Origin: Geodermatophilus sp. TF02-6
GTDB taxonomy: Bacteria > Actinomycetota > Actinomycetes > Mycobacteriales > Geodermatophilaceae
DNA length: 64,000 nt
Direction: 5' to 3'
NCBI RefSeq assembly: GCF_003319115.1
Contig: NZ_QOHF01000020.1
Coordinates: forward strand, 1 to 64,000
The notes under the pieces were generated by a model, which saw only the letters and a list, made by a program, of their open reading frames with translations, made no database searches and was not told the DNA's origin. Positions 30,246-38,879 of the stretch are shown piece by piece (positions within the stretch are counted from its first letter, which is position 1; the number at the start of each line of letters is the position of its first letter). The position numbers were made by a program, and so were the translations under genes.

Positions 30246-32483
30246 TCAGCCGGAACGGGTGGGCGCCTCGTCCAGCGCCGTCGGCGCGGTCGGGCGCGGC
30301 GCCCGGCGCGAGCCCCCCGGTCGAGGCTCCAGGCCCAGGAGACGGCCGGTCTCGTCACGGTCGGCGGGAGCGCCCAGGTGGGTCCCCTGCCCCGCGTCGC
30401 AGCCGATCGCGACGAGGTGGTCGACCTGCGCCCGGGTCTCGATGCCCTCGGCGGTGACGGTGAGCTCCAGGAGGTGCGCCAGGGACACCACGGAGGCCAC
30501 CAGCTGGGAGTCGACGGGGTCGACGTCGGTGCCGCTGCGCAGTCCGCGCAGGAACGACCCGTCGAGCTTGAGCTCGTCCAGGGGCAGCCGACGCAGGTAG
30601 GTGAGGTTCGACCAGCCGGTGCCGAAGTCGTCGATGGCCAGGCGGACGCCCATCTCCGACAGGGCGTCGAGGGTCGACCCGGTGAGCAGGTCGGTGCCGA
30701 TCACCGCGCTCTCGGTGATCTCCAGCTGCAGCTGCCGCGGGTGCAGCCCGCTGTCGCGCAGCGCCACCCGGACGTCGTCGACCAGGCCCTCGTCCCGCAG
30801 CTGCTGGGTGGCCAGGTTCACGCTGACGAACGGACCCCCCGGGCAGGCGCCGAACCAGGCGAACGCCTGCCGGCAGGCCACCTGGAGCACGTGCCGCCCC
30901 AACGGCACGATGAGCCCGGACTGCTCGGCGAGGCCGACGAAGCTCTCCGGGCCGAGCAGCCCCAGGTTCGGGTGCTGCCAGCGGACCAACGCCTCGATCC
31001 CGTGCAGCGCACCGTCCGAGAGGCGGCGCAGCGGCTGGTAGTGCAGCACGAACTCCCCCCGGGAGATGGCCCCGGGCAGGGCCGAGGACAGGGAGTAGCG
31101 GGTGAGGTCGCGGGCGTTGCGCTCGTCCTCGAACAGCGCCCAGCGGCTCTTGCCGTCGGCCTTGGCCCAGTAGAGCGTGATGTCCGCGGCACGCAGCAGC
31201 TCGGCCGGGTCGATGCCGGCGATCGGCCGCTCGACGATGCCGATGCTCGCGGTGACCGCGACCTGCACCGAGCCCAGGGGGACCGGCTCTGCCACGGCGG
31301 CGAGGACGTCCTCGGCGAGGGCGATCAACTGGTCGGGGCCGCTGCAGTCCGACACGAGCACCACGAACTCGTCCCCACCGAGACGGGCGACCTCGTGGCC
31401 GGAGCTGGCGACCACGGCGTCCAGGCGCCGGGCGACCGCCACCAGGAGCCGGTCACCGACCTCGTGGCCGAGGGTGTCGTTGACCGCCTTGAACCCGTCG
31501 AGGTCGAGGAAGCACAGGCCCGCGCGGGCTCCGGGTGCGGCTCGCCGGAACACGTCGTCCAGGTGGTCGAGGAACACCTTGCGGTTGGCCAGGCCGGTCA
31601 ACGAGTCGTGGGTGGCGTCGTGCTCGAGCTGGCGCCGCAGCCGGCGCAGCGAGGTGACGTCGTGGATCACCGCCAGCTGGTAGCGCGGCCGCCCGTGCTC
31701 GTCGCGCAGCAGGGACACCGTGAGGTCGGTCCACACCGACTCGCCGGTCGACCGCAGGAACTGCTTCTCCAGCCGGAAGTGGTCGCGCTCGCCGCGGACC
31801 AGCTCGCCGTAGAGCCGCCACACCTGCTCCAGGTCGGCCGGGTGCATGAACTCGCGCACCTCACGGCGGCGGAACTCCTCGGCCGGGTGGCCCAGCATCG
31901 CCTCGAGCGCCGGGTTGACCTCGAGGATGCGCCCGTCGACGTCCCCGATCCCGATCCCGACCGGGGCTCCCTCGAAGACCGCCCGGAACCGCTCCTCGCT
32001 GACGTGCAGCGCCTGCTCGGCCTGCTCCCGGGCCTCGGCGGCCGCCCGCAGGATCTCCTCCTGCTCGCGCAGTGCGCGCTCCTGCAGCGCCGCGCTGAAG
32101 CCGGCCGCGACGGCCGCGACGACGCGGTGCCAGCGCTGCCGCGCACCCGCCTCCCCCGCCCCGTCCTCCTCCGCGGACCCTCCACCCGGCGGGCCGTCGA
32201 GCAGCACGGCGAGGGTCCGGGACAGCGTGGGAGGGCTGGTGAAGTGCGCGTCGACCAGGGCGGCTCCCACCTCGGCGCCCACGGCCGCAGCGGTCTGTAC
32301 ACCGCGCAGCCGCGCCGCTGCCACCAGTCGGCGCAGCAGCCCCGACAGCAGCTGCTCCACCTCGGGCCGGGGGAGCGACACGTAGCTCGTGCCGGCGACG
32401 GCCTCCGCCCATCTCGACGCCAGCTCGAGGAGCGCCCCCGACCGCTCCTCGGCGTCCCGCTCGTCCTGCGCGGATGCGGTCAC
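30246..32483 (-). CDS. PAS-GGDEF-EAL c-di-GMP enzyme
   Basis: 745 residues from GTG 32483. The N-terminal ~175 residues form an uncharacterised helical sensor region. PAS follows at about 190-310 (FRAVFEGAPVGIGIGDVDGR, REFMHPADLEQ), GGDEF at about 320-480 with RLGGDEFVVL, then EAL at about 490-735. The EAL part has the intact GIEALVRWQHP signature, NLATQQL, EITES and DDFGTGWSNLTYL. Both active sites look complete, so it may make or degrade c-di-GMP. No I-site is present. Its start overlaps the methyltransferase stop (GTGA), so the two are co-translated. Confidence 0.93.
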   Translation of the reverse strand: MTASAQDERDAEERSGALLELASRWAEAVAGTSYVSLPRPEVEQLLSGLLRRLVAAARLRGVQTAAAVGAEVGAALVDAHFTSPPTLSRTLAVLLDGPPGGGSAEEDGAGEAGARQRWHRVVAAVAAGFSAALQERALREQEEILRAAAEAREQAEQALHVSEERFRAVFEGAPVGIGIGDVDGRILEVNPALEAMLGHPAEEFRRREVREFMHPADLEQVWRLYGELVRGERDHFRLEKQFLRSTGESVWTDLTVSLLRDEHGRPRYQLAVIHDVTSLRRLRRQLEHDATHDSLTGLANRKVFLDHLDDVFRRAAPGARAGLCFLDLDGFKAVNDTLGHEVGDRLLVAVARRLDAVVASSGHEVARLGGDEFVVLVSDCSGPDQLIALAEDVLAAVAEPVPLGSVQVAVTASIGIVERPIAGIDPAELLRAADITLYWAKADGKSRWALFEDERNARDLTRYSLSSALPGAISRGEFVLHYQPLRRLSDGALHGIEALVRWQHPNLGLLGPESFVGLAEQSGLIVPLGRHVLQVACRQAFAWFGACPGGPFVSVNLATQQLRDEGLVDDVRVALRDSGLHPRQLQLEITESAVIGTDLLTGSTLDALSEMGVRLAIDDFGTGWSNLTYLRRLPLDELKLDGSFLRGLRSGTDVDPVDSQLVASVVSLAHLLELTVTAEGIETRAQVDHLVAIGCDAGQGTHLGAPADRDETGRLLGLEPRPGGSRRAPRPTAPTALDEAPTRSG

Positions 32484-33286
32484 CGCCGGCGGCCCACCCC
32501 GGCGAAGCCGGTCATCCGCTCGGGCCGGTCTCCCGCGGACGAGGGGTCCTCCGGGCGCCACAGGGGCAACCACACCAGGCCCGGCTCGACGAGGTCGAAC
32601 CCGTCGAAGAAGCGGGCGATCTCCGCACGGCTGCGCATGGTCATCGGGGTGGGGGTGCGGCGGTAGAGCTCCTGGTGGGACTCCGCGGAGTCCGGACGGC
32701 CCTCGGCGCTGGCGTGCGAGATCGCCAGGTGGCTGCCGGGGGCCAGCCGGTCGCGGATCGTGGCCACCGCCCGCGCGGGGTCGTCCTCGTCGCGGACGAA
32801 GTGCAGCACCGCCACCATGAGGACCGCCACCGGCCGGTCCAGGTCGATCGTCGCCCGCACCCGAGAGTCCTCGAGGACGGCCTCGGGCTCCCGCAGGTCG
32901 CCGTGCACCACGGCCGTGCGCTCGTCACCGGCCAGGATCGCCCGGCTGTGGGCCACCGCCACCGGGTCGTTGTCGACGTACACGACCCGGGCGTCCGGAC
33001 TGGCCTGCTGGGCGACCTCGTGGACGTTGCCCACGGTCGGGATGCCGGACCCGATGTCGAGGAACTGGGTGATCCCCTGTCCGGCGAGGTGACGCACCGC
33101 GCGCCGCAGGAAGGCCCGGTTGCTCTGCATGATCGCGGGCAGGTCCGGCCACAGCGAGATGGCCTCACGGGCCATGGAACGGTCCACCTCGAGGTTGTGC
33201 GAACCGCCGAGGTAGAAGTCGTACACCCGCGCCGCACTCGGTCGGCTCAGGTCGACCTCCGACGGAGCCCAGCTCGGTCGGTCCAC
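32480..33286 (-). CDS. SAM-dependent methyltransferase (DUF574/Methyltransf_19 family)
   Basis: 268 residues. The actinobacterial family signature is intact: PSAARVYDFYLGGSHNLEVD, the SAM loop FLDIGSGIPTVGNVHEVAQ, VYVDNDPVAVAHSRAIL and the C-terminal GFDLVEPGLVWLPLWRP. These proteins are abundant in actinobacteria and mostly uncharacterised. Translationally coupled to the GGDEF-EAL gene, which hints at a regulatory rather than biosynthetic role. Divergent from hyuA. Confidence 0.88.
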   Translation of the reverse strand: MDRPSWAPSEVDLSRPSAARVYDFYLGGSHNLEVDRSMAREAISLWPDLPAIMQSNRAFLRRAVRHLAGQGITQFLDIGSGIPTVGNVHEVAQQASPDARVVYVDNDPVAVAHSRAILAGDERTAVVHGDLREPEAVLEDSRVRATIDLDRPVAVLMVAVLHFVRDEDDPARAVATIRDRLAPGSHLAISHASAEGRPDSAESHQELYRRTPTPMTMRSRAEIARFFDGFDLVEPGLVWLPLWRPEDPSSAGDRPERMTGFAGVGRRR

Positions 33287-33404
33287 GAGTCCCCCACTCC
33301 TCGGATGCGACCTCCCGAGGGTCCCACGACCTCGGCGCGGCCGTCACCGTGCGGCGACCGCCCCTGCCCGGAGCGGCGGAGGCTGTCCTTCCCGCGCCGA
33401 TCTC

Positions 33405-33417
33405 TCACCGCTAAGGT
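33405..33417 (+). promoter_or_regulatory. hyuA promoter with palindromic element
   Basis: TCACCGCTAA (33405-33414) matches the TnAsCGsTnA element. It overlaps a -10-like TAAGGT (33412-33417) that ends 7 bases before the ATG, so hyuA is probably leaderless. AAGG could also serve as a ribosome site. Confidence 0.5.
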
Positions 33418-33424
33418 ATCGGTC

Positions 33425-35503
33425 ATGAGTGCGCCGCCCCGCCGGGTCCGGATCGGCATCGACACCGGGGGGACGTTCACCGACGTCGTCGCGGTGGACG
33501 AGGAGACCGGCCGCACCACGACGACCAAGACGCCGTCCACCCCGGCCGACCCCGCCGAGGGCTTCCTCGCCGGCGTCGGCAAGGTGCTGGACCTGATGGG
33601 CCTGCCCGGGACCGCGGTCACCGCGGTCAGCCACGGGACGACGGTGGCCACCAACCACCTGCTCGAGGGCGAGCTCGACCGGATCGGCTTCGTCACCACC
33701 GAGGGCTATGAGTCGGTGCTGGAGATCGCCCGCCAGTCGGTGCCCGACGGCTACGGCAACAGCTACTTCTGGGTCAAGCCGCCGCGGATCGTCCCGGCCG
33801 ACCTGGTCCGCACGGTGCGCGGCCGGCTCGACTCCCGCGGCGAGGAGGTGCGCCCGTTCGACGAGGACGACGCGCGCGCCGCCGCCCGGTTCTTCCGGGA
33901 CGCCGGCATCGGCACGATCGGCGTCTGCTTCCTGCACTCCTACGCCGACGACGCGCACGAGCGGCGCATGCTCGAGGTGATCCACGAGGAGCACCCGGAC
34001 GCGGTCGTGTCGCTGTCCAGCGAGGTGCTGCGGGAGTACCGCGAGTACGAGCGGTCGGTGACCACGCTGGTCGACGCCGCGGTGAAGCCCAAGGTCGCCG
34101 CGTACGTCACCAACATCCGCACCCGGCTGGACGAGATCGCGCCGGGCGTGCCGTTCTACGTGATGAAGAGCAACGGCGGCGTGCTGTCGGCGGCCGAGGT
34201 GGTGCACCAGCCGATCACCACGGTGCTCTCCGGCCCGGCCGCCGGCGCCCTGGGCGCGGCGCTGATCGCGGGTGCGGCCGGCTTCGACCGGGTGCTCACC
34301 TGCGACGGCGGGGGTACCTCCACCGACGTCACCGTGGTCGTCGACGGGGAGCCGACACTGACCACCGAGGGCTCGGTCGGCGACCACCCGTCGAAGATCC
34401 CGATGATCGACGTGGTCACCGTGGGCGCGGGCGGCGGCTCCATCGCCTGGCTCTCCCCCGAGGGCACGCTCAAGGTGGGCCCGAGGTCGGCCGGCGCCGA
34501 CCCCGGCCCGATGTGCTACCCGGACGGCGGCGACTCCCCGACCGTCACCGACGCGCACGTCGTCCTCGGCCGGATCCCGCCGCACCTGCTGGGCGGGGAG
34601 ATCCCGCTGTCGGTGGACGCCGCCGCCAAGGGGCTGGCCGCGCTCGGTGGGGAGCTCGACCTGTCGCTGGAGCGGACCGCCACCGGGATCCTGGAGATCT
34701 CCGCGTGGAACCAGGCCAACGCGCTGCGCCAGGTCACCGTCGCCCGCGGGCTCGACGTCCGCGACTTCACCCTGACGACGTTCGGCGGCTCGGGCTCGCT
34801 GCTGGCCTGCCGGCTGATGGACATCCTCGGCCTGCCCCGCACCCTGGTGCCGTCGAACCCGGGCAACGTCAGCGCGTTCGGCCTGCTCACCGTCGACGTC
34901 CGCAACGACCACGTCCAGACCGCGATCCAGCGGCACGCCGACCTCGACCTCGACCGGGTGCGCGCGGTGTACGCCGACCTCGAGACCCGCGCGCGGACCG
35001 CCCTGGACGGCGAGGGCTTCGACCGGGCCGACCAGCGCCTGCAGCGCACCGCCGACCTGCGCTACGTGGGCCAGGCCTTCGAGGTGCGCGTGCCGGTCCC
35101 CGACGGCCAACTCGACGCCGAGGGCAGTGACACAGTTGCCCAGGCCTTCCACGCCGCCCACCGCCAGCTCTACGGCTACGACTTCGCCGACGACCCGCGC
35201 CAGGCCGTGGAGTGGGTGAACCTGCGGGTCAGCGGGATCGGCCCGATCCGCCGTCCGGACCTGGTGGAGCCGGAGCCGCGGGACGGCGGGGTCGAGCGGG
35301 CCGTCACGGGCTCCCGCCGGGTGTTCTTCGACGGCTGGGTGGAAACCCCGACCTACGACCGGCCGCGCCTCGCACCCGGGGACGTCGTCCGCGGCCCGGC
35401 GATCGTCGAGGAGTTCGGCTCCACCGTGCCGGTGCACCCCGGCTTCGTCGCCACCGTCGACACCCACGGCAACCTGCTGCTGACCAAGGAGACCCCGCGA
35501 TGA
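33425..35503 (+). CDS. hyuA: hydantoinase/oxoprolinase A-type ATPase subunit
   Basis: 692 residues. The N-terminal ASKHA-type phosphate loop is IGIDTGGTFTDVVAVDE. The central HGTTVATNHLLEG, LREYREYERSVTTLVDA, MKSNGGVL and CDGGGTSTDV, and the late GPRSAGADPGPMCY are HyuA hallmarks. With HyuB it forms an ATP-dependent amidohydrolase or carboxylase of the hydantoinase/acetophenone-carboxylase class. Overlaps hyuB by four bases. The upstream element shared with the pyrimidine island suggests common control. Substrate (cyclic ureide, N-methylhydantoin, ketone) is unresolved. Confidence 0.92.
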   Translation: MSAPPRRVRIGIDTGGTFTDVVAVDEETGRTTTTKTPSTPADPAEGFLAGVGKVLDLMGLPGTAVTAVSHGTTVATNHLLEGELDRIGFVTTEGYESVLEIARQSVPDGYGNSYFWVKPPRIVPADLVRTVRGRLDSRGEEVRPFDEDDARAAARFFRDAGIGTIGVCFLHSYADDAHERRMLEVIHEEHPDAVVSLSSEVLREYREYERSVTTLVDAAVKPKVAAYVTNIRTRLDEIAPGVPFYVMKSNGGVLSAAEVVHQPITTVLSGPAAGALGAALIAGAAGFDRVLTCDGGGTSTDVTVVVDGEPTLTTEGSVGDHPSKIPMIDVVTVGAGGGSIAWLSPEGTLKVGPRSAGADPGPMCYPDGGDSPTVTDAHVVLGRIPPHLLGGEIPLSVDAAAKGLAALGGELDLSLERTATGILEISAWNQANALRQVTVARGLDVRDFTLTTFGGSGSLLACRLMDILGLPRTLVPSNPGNVSAFGLLTVDVRNDHVQTAIQRHADLDLDRVRAVYADLETRARTALDGEGFDRADQRLQRTADLRYVGQAFEVRVPVPDGQLDAEGSDTVAQAFHAAHRQLYGYDFADDPRQAVEWVNLRVSGIGPIRRPDLVEPEPRDGGVERAVTGSRRVFFDGWVETPTYDRPRLAPGDVVRGPAIVEEFGSTVPVHPGFVATVDTHGNLLLTKETPR

Positions 35504-37428
35504 CCGGCGGACCGAACGGCCGAAGTGGCCACAATGGCCGTAACGGGGCGCTCACGGACGGCACGGTCGAGGCCGATCCCGTCCTCGTCGAGATCGTCGC
35601 CGGCACGCTCGCGGCGATCGAGAAGGAGGTCGAGACCTCCATCGGGCGCACCTCGCGCTCGCCGATGATCCGCGACGCGCACGACTTCCGGGCCGGCATC
35701 CACGACCGCGAGCTGCGCAAGCTCACCGGCCGCTCGTACTCGGCGCTGGTGCACCCGGTCGTCCGCGACCACCCGGTTCGGACCATGAACCCCGGCGACG
35801 TCTTCTTCCACAACGACGTCTACCTCTCCGAGGGCGGCATCGGCCACCTGCCCGACCTGTGCGTGACCGTCCCGGTCTTCGCGCACGTGGACGGCCTCGC
35901 CGGTCCGGAGGAACGGGTCGTCGCCTTCATCCAGGCGTTCGGCCACCACGACGACATCGGCGGCGCGGTGCCCGGGTCGATGCCGAGCGCGGCTACCAGC
36001 GTGTACGAGGAGGGCCTGATGGTCCCCCCGATCAAGCTGTGGGACCGCGGCGTGCCCAACGCGGCGGCGCTGGCGATCATGACCCGCAACTCGCGGATGC
36101 CCGACTCCCTGGCCGCCGACCTCGACGCCGAGTGCTCCGCCTGCCTGGCCGGCGCCCGGCGGCTCGGCGAGCTGTTCGACCGATACGGGGTCGAGGCCGT
36201 GGAATCAGCCTTCGACGCGATCCTGGCCAACTCCACCGAGGTCTACCGGCGGGAGATCCTCTCCCAGATCCCCGACGGCACCTACGTCTGGGAGGACTAC
36301 GCCGAGCACGACGGCGTGGAGGAGCCGCAGCTGCACCGGCAGCGGATCACGCTGACGATGAGGTCGGGGCACGAGACCCCGCTCGTCATCGACTTCACCG
36401 GCACCGGCCCGCAGGCCAAGGGACCGATCAACCACTGCGGCGACTACGCCGACGGCAACTTCCTCAAGAAGTGGCTGGCGCCGATCCTGCGCAACCTGGC
36501 CGAGACGCCCGAGCGCATGGCCGAGCTCGACGTCAACGAGGGCGTCGTGCCGCTGATCGAGATGCGGTTCCCGGAGAAGGGCACCCTGCTCACGCCGGTC
36601 TTCCCGGCGCCGACCAACGCCCGGACGTTCGTCATCCTGCGGCTGCTCGGCGTCCTCGCCGGGGTGCTGGCCAAGGCGACCGGCGGCCGGATGCCGGCCG
36701 ACCAGGAGACGATCCGCTACACCGGCGTCTACGGCACCGACTTCGACGGCGAGCCGTACCTGATGCGCGAGGTGCTCGGCGGCGGCTCGGGCGGGCGGTA
36801 CTACGCCGACGGCGAGGACACCATCCACGTCGTCCCCGACTCGCGGAACCTGCCGACGGAGTTCACCGAGGGGCGCTTCCCGCTGCGGGTGGAGCGGCTG
36901 GGGCTGGCGGTGGACTCGGGAGGCCCGGGGCGGTACCGGGGTGGCTGCGGCTACGAGAAGCACATCCGGGTGCTGCGCGACGCGCACTTCATGTCGATCG
37001 CCGACCGCTCGATCCTGTCCTGCTGGGGGGTCAACGGCGGTCGCGCCGGCCGCCCGTTCCAGATCACCGTCGACCCGGGCGGCCCGGACGAGCACGACGT
37101 CGACGCGCTCGCCGACGCCGAGCCGCTGGCGGCCGGCACCGTCGTCCGCATCCGGACGACGGGCGGCGGCGGCTGGGGTGATCCGTTGGAGCGGCCGGTC
37201 TGCGAGGTGCTGCGCGACATCGCCTGGCGCAAGGTGTCGGTCGACGGCGCCCGGGAGGACTACGGCGTCGCGGTGCGGGACGACGGCACGGCCGACGAGG
37301 CCGCGACGGAGGAGCTGCGCGCGGCGATGCGGGCCGACCGCACCGGCGACGAGCCGTTCTTCGACCGCGGGCCCGGCTACGCGCGGCTCTCCGGCGGCGC
37401 GGCGTTCAACGAGTTCGACGTCCTGTAG
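35500..37428 (+). CDS. hyuB: hydantoinase/oxoprolinase B-type subunit
   Basis: 642 residues. Signature regions include IGRTSRSPMIRDAHDF, MNPGDVFFHNDVY, GHHDDIGGAVPGSMPSAATS, DFTGTGPQAKGPINH, GGGSGGRYYADGEDT, SGGPGRYRGGCGYEKHI and the terminal TTGGGGWGDPLERP. It is the metal-bearing partner of HyuA. A short Gly/Asn-rich N-terminus (GRSGHNGRNG) precedes the family domain. The stop codon is followed by a family-1 repeat and then a strong hairpin, ending the operon. Confidence 0.92.
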   Translation: MTGGPNGRSGHNGRNGALTDGTVEADPVLVEIVAGTLAAIEKEVETSIGRTSRSPMIRDAHDFRAGIHDRELRKLTGRSYSALVHPVVRDHPVRTMNPGDVFFHNDVYLSEGGIGHLPDLCVTVPVFAHVDGLAGPEERVVAFIQAFGHHDDIGGAVPGSMPSAATSVYEEGLMVPPIKLWDRGVPNAAALAIMTRNSRMPDSLAADLDAECSACLAGARRLGELFDRYGVEAVESAFDAILANSTEVYRREILSQIPDGTYVWEDYAEHDGVEEPQLHRQRITLTMRSGHETPLVIDFTGTGPQAKGPINHCGDYADGNFLKKWLAPILRNLAETPERMAELDVNEGVVPLIEMRFPEKGTLLTPVFPAPTNARTFVILRLLGVLAGVLAKATGGRMPADQETIRYTGVYGTDFDGEPYLMREVLGGGSGGRYYADGEDTIHVVPDSRNLPTEFTEGRFPLRVERLGLAVDSGGPGRYRGGCGYEKHIRVLRDAHFMSIADRSILSCWGVNGGRAGRPFQITVDPGGPDEHDVDALADAEPLAAGTVVRIRTTGGGGWGDPLERPVCEVLRDIAWRKVSVDGAREDYGVAVRDDGTADEAATEELRAAMRADRTGDEPFFDRGPGYARLSGGAAFNEFDVL

Positions 37429-37505
37429 CGGAAGGACCCCGTCCTCCTCACCCCTCGCTCCGCTCGGGCGAGCCTCGGGACGGGGCCGACCCGGGACGGG
37501 GCGCC
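37429..37505. repeat. GC-rich dispersed repeat (family 1) after hyuB
   Basis: Begins three bases after the TAG: AAGGACCCCGTCCTCCTCAC, CCCTCGCTCCGCTCGGGCGA, then GCCTCGGGACGGGGCC and a second GGGACGGGG. Confidence 0.85.
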
Positions 37506-37531
37506 GCGTCCCTCCCCCCGTGCGGCGGACG

Positions 37532-37555
37532 CGGCTCCCCCGCGCGGGGGAGCCG
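37532..37555 (+). terminator. hyuAB terminator hairpin
   Basis: Perfect 10-base arms CGGCTCCCCC / GGGGGAGCCG with loop GCGC. Confidence 0.8.
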
Positions 37556-37627
37556 GTGCGCGGGCGTCGTCCCGAGGCTGGGGAGCGGATCCGGGCCCGG
37601 CCCGGACCGTCCCCCGGGGAGTCGATC

Positions 37628-38830
37628 GTGACCGACCTGCACCGCCACCCCGCACCTGCGCGCACCGGCCGGAACCGACCGGTCGTCCTGCTCGACCGCA
37701 CCCTCCTGGCGGCCGCCGCCTGGAGCGGCCTGCACGTCCTGGTCGCGCTGCGCTGGCTGCTCGACCCGGACAGCTGGCCGTGGAACGGCGGGGGCGACTT
37801 CGGGCTGCTGCCCCTGCTGCCGCCCCGCGTCGGGAGCGCGGCGGTGCTGGCCGCGGCCGGCGCCGGCCTCCTCCTCGCCCTCACCGCCCGGCAGCGCGGC
37901 CCCTCGACCGGCCTGGTGGTGGCGACCGCCGCCGAGGCGGCGCTGCTGGCCGCGCTCTCGGCCGACATCGGCGCCCTGGTCCTGCTCGGTTACCTCTGCG
38001 CGATCGTCGGCCCCGCGGCGTTCCTGGCGGCGTTCACCGCCGGCGCCGTCCACGACCGGCGGCGACGGCCCTGGCTGCTCGCGGTCCTCGCGCTGGGCGC
38101 CGTCGGCCTGGCGTCCGGCGTCCTGCGGCCGACGACCGTCGGCGAGCTGGCGAGGGACCTGGTCGCGGGCTTCGCCGACCGGGGTCTGCCGCCCGCCCAC
38201 CTGGCCCTGCTGCTGGCCGGTGCCGGCCTGTGGGCCGCGGTCGCGGTCCTGCTGCGGCGGGCCACGACCGGGCGGTGCGGCGTCTGCGGTCGCCCGGCTG
38301 CCCGGTGGACCGAGCCGGACGCGGCGCTGCGGTGGGGCCGGGTCGCCACCTGGATCGCCGCGGCCGGCCCCCTGCCCTACGCCCTCGTGCGGATGACCTG
38401 GCTGACCCCCTGGGAGCTGGGCGTGCCGCAGGGTGAGGACGTCGACGCGTCGATGCGGCTGTTCGGGCTGGCGCTGGGCGCCGCGGCCCTCGGCGGTGCG
38501 GTGCTGACTGCGGGGCTCGTGCGGCCGTGGGGCGAGACCTGGCCCGGGTGGGTGCCCGGGCTGCGTGGGCGTCCGGTCCCGCTGCGGGTACCCGTGGTCG
38601 CCGGCGGCCTCGTCGCCGTCGCGCTGCTGGCCGCCAGCCCCGGCCTGCTGGCGCACGGGATCGGCGGGCTGCTCTCCGGCGACCGGACGGCCGCAGCGTT
38701 CCTGGTGGTGTTCCCGACCCTGCCCTGGGGGCTGGCGCTGGCAGCGGCCGTCGCGGGCTACGCCTACCGGCGGCGCGGCGCCTGCGCCGTCTGCGGCCGC
38801 GGCGCTCCGGCCGTGTCGGTCCGCCGGTGA
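37628..38830 (+). CDS. multi-pass membrane protein with two CxxC motifs
   Basis: 400 residues from GTG 37628. About nine or ten hydrophobic segments, such as LLAAAAWSGLHVLVALRWLL and LLAVLALGAVGLASGVL. Two short cytosolic-type motifs, CGVCGRPA (near 219) and CAVCGRG (C-terminus), each offer half of a zinc or redox site and may pair. No family recognised with confidence. It immediately precedes a histidine kinase/response regulator pair and is probably in the same operon (49-base gap), so it may be a sensed or regulated partner. Confidence 0.75.
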   Translation: MTDLHRHPAPARTGRNRPVVLLDRTLLAAAAWSGLHVLVALRWLLDPDSWPWNGGGDFGLLPLLPPRVGSAAVLAAAGAGLLLALTARQRGPSTGLVVATAAEAALLAALSADIGALVLLGYLCAIVGPAAFLAAFTAGAVHDRRRRPWLLAVLALGAVGLASGVLRPTTVGELARDLVAGFADRGLPPAHLALLLAGAGLWAAVAVLLRRATTGRCGVCGRPAARWTEPDAALRWGRVATWIAAAGPLPYALVRMTWLTPWELGVPQGEDVDASMRLFGLALGAAALGGAVLTAGLVRPWGETWPGWVPGLRGRPVPLRVPVVAGGLVAVALLAASPGLLAHGIGGLLSGDRTAAAFLVVFPTLPWGLALAAAVAGYAYRRRGACAVCGRGAPAVSVRR

Positions 38831-38879
38831 CGCCGCGCGGAGGAGCTCTGCGGGGCCGTCCCTCCGGGAGGATGGCACG

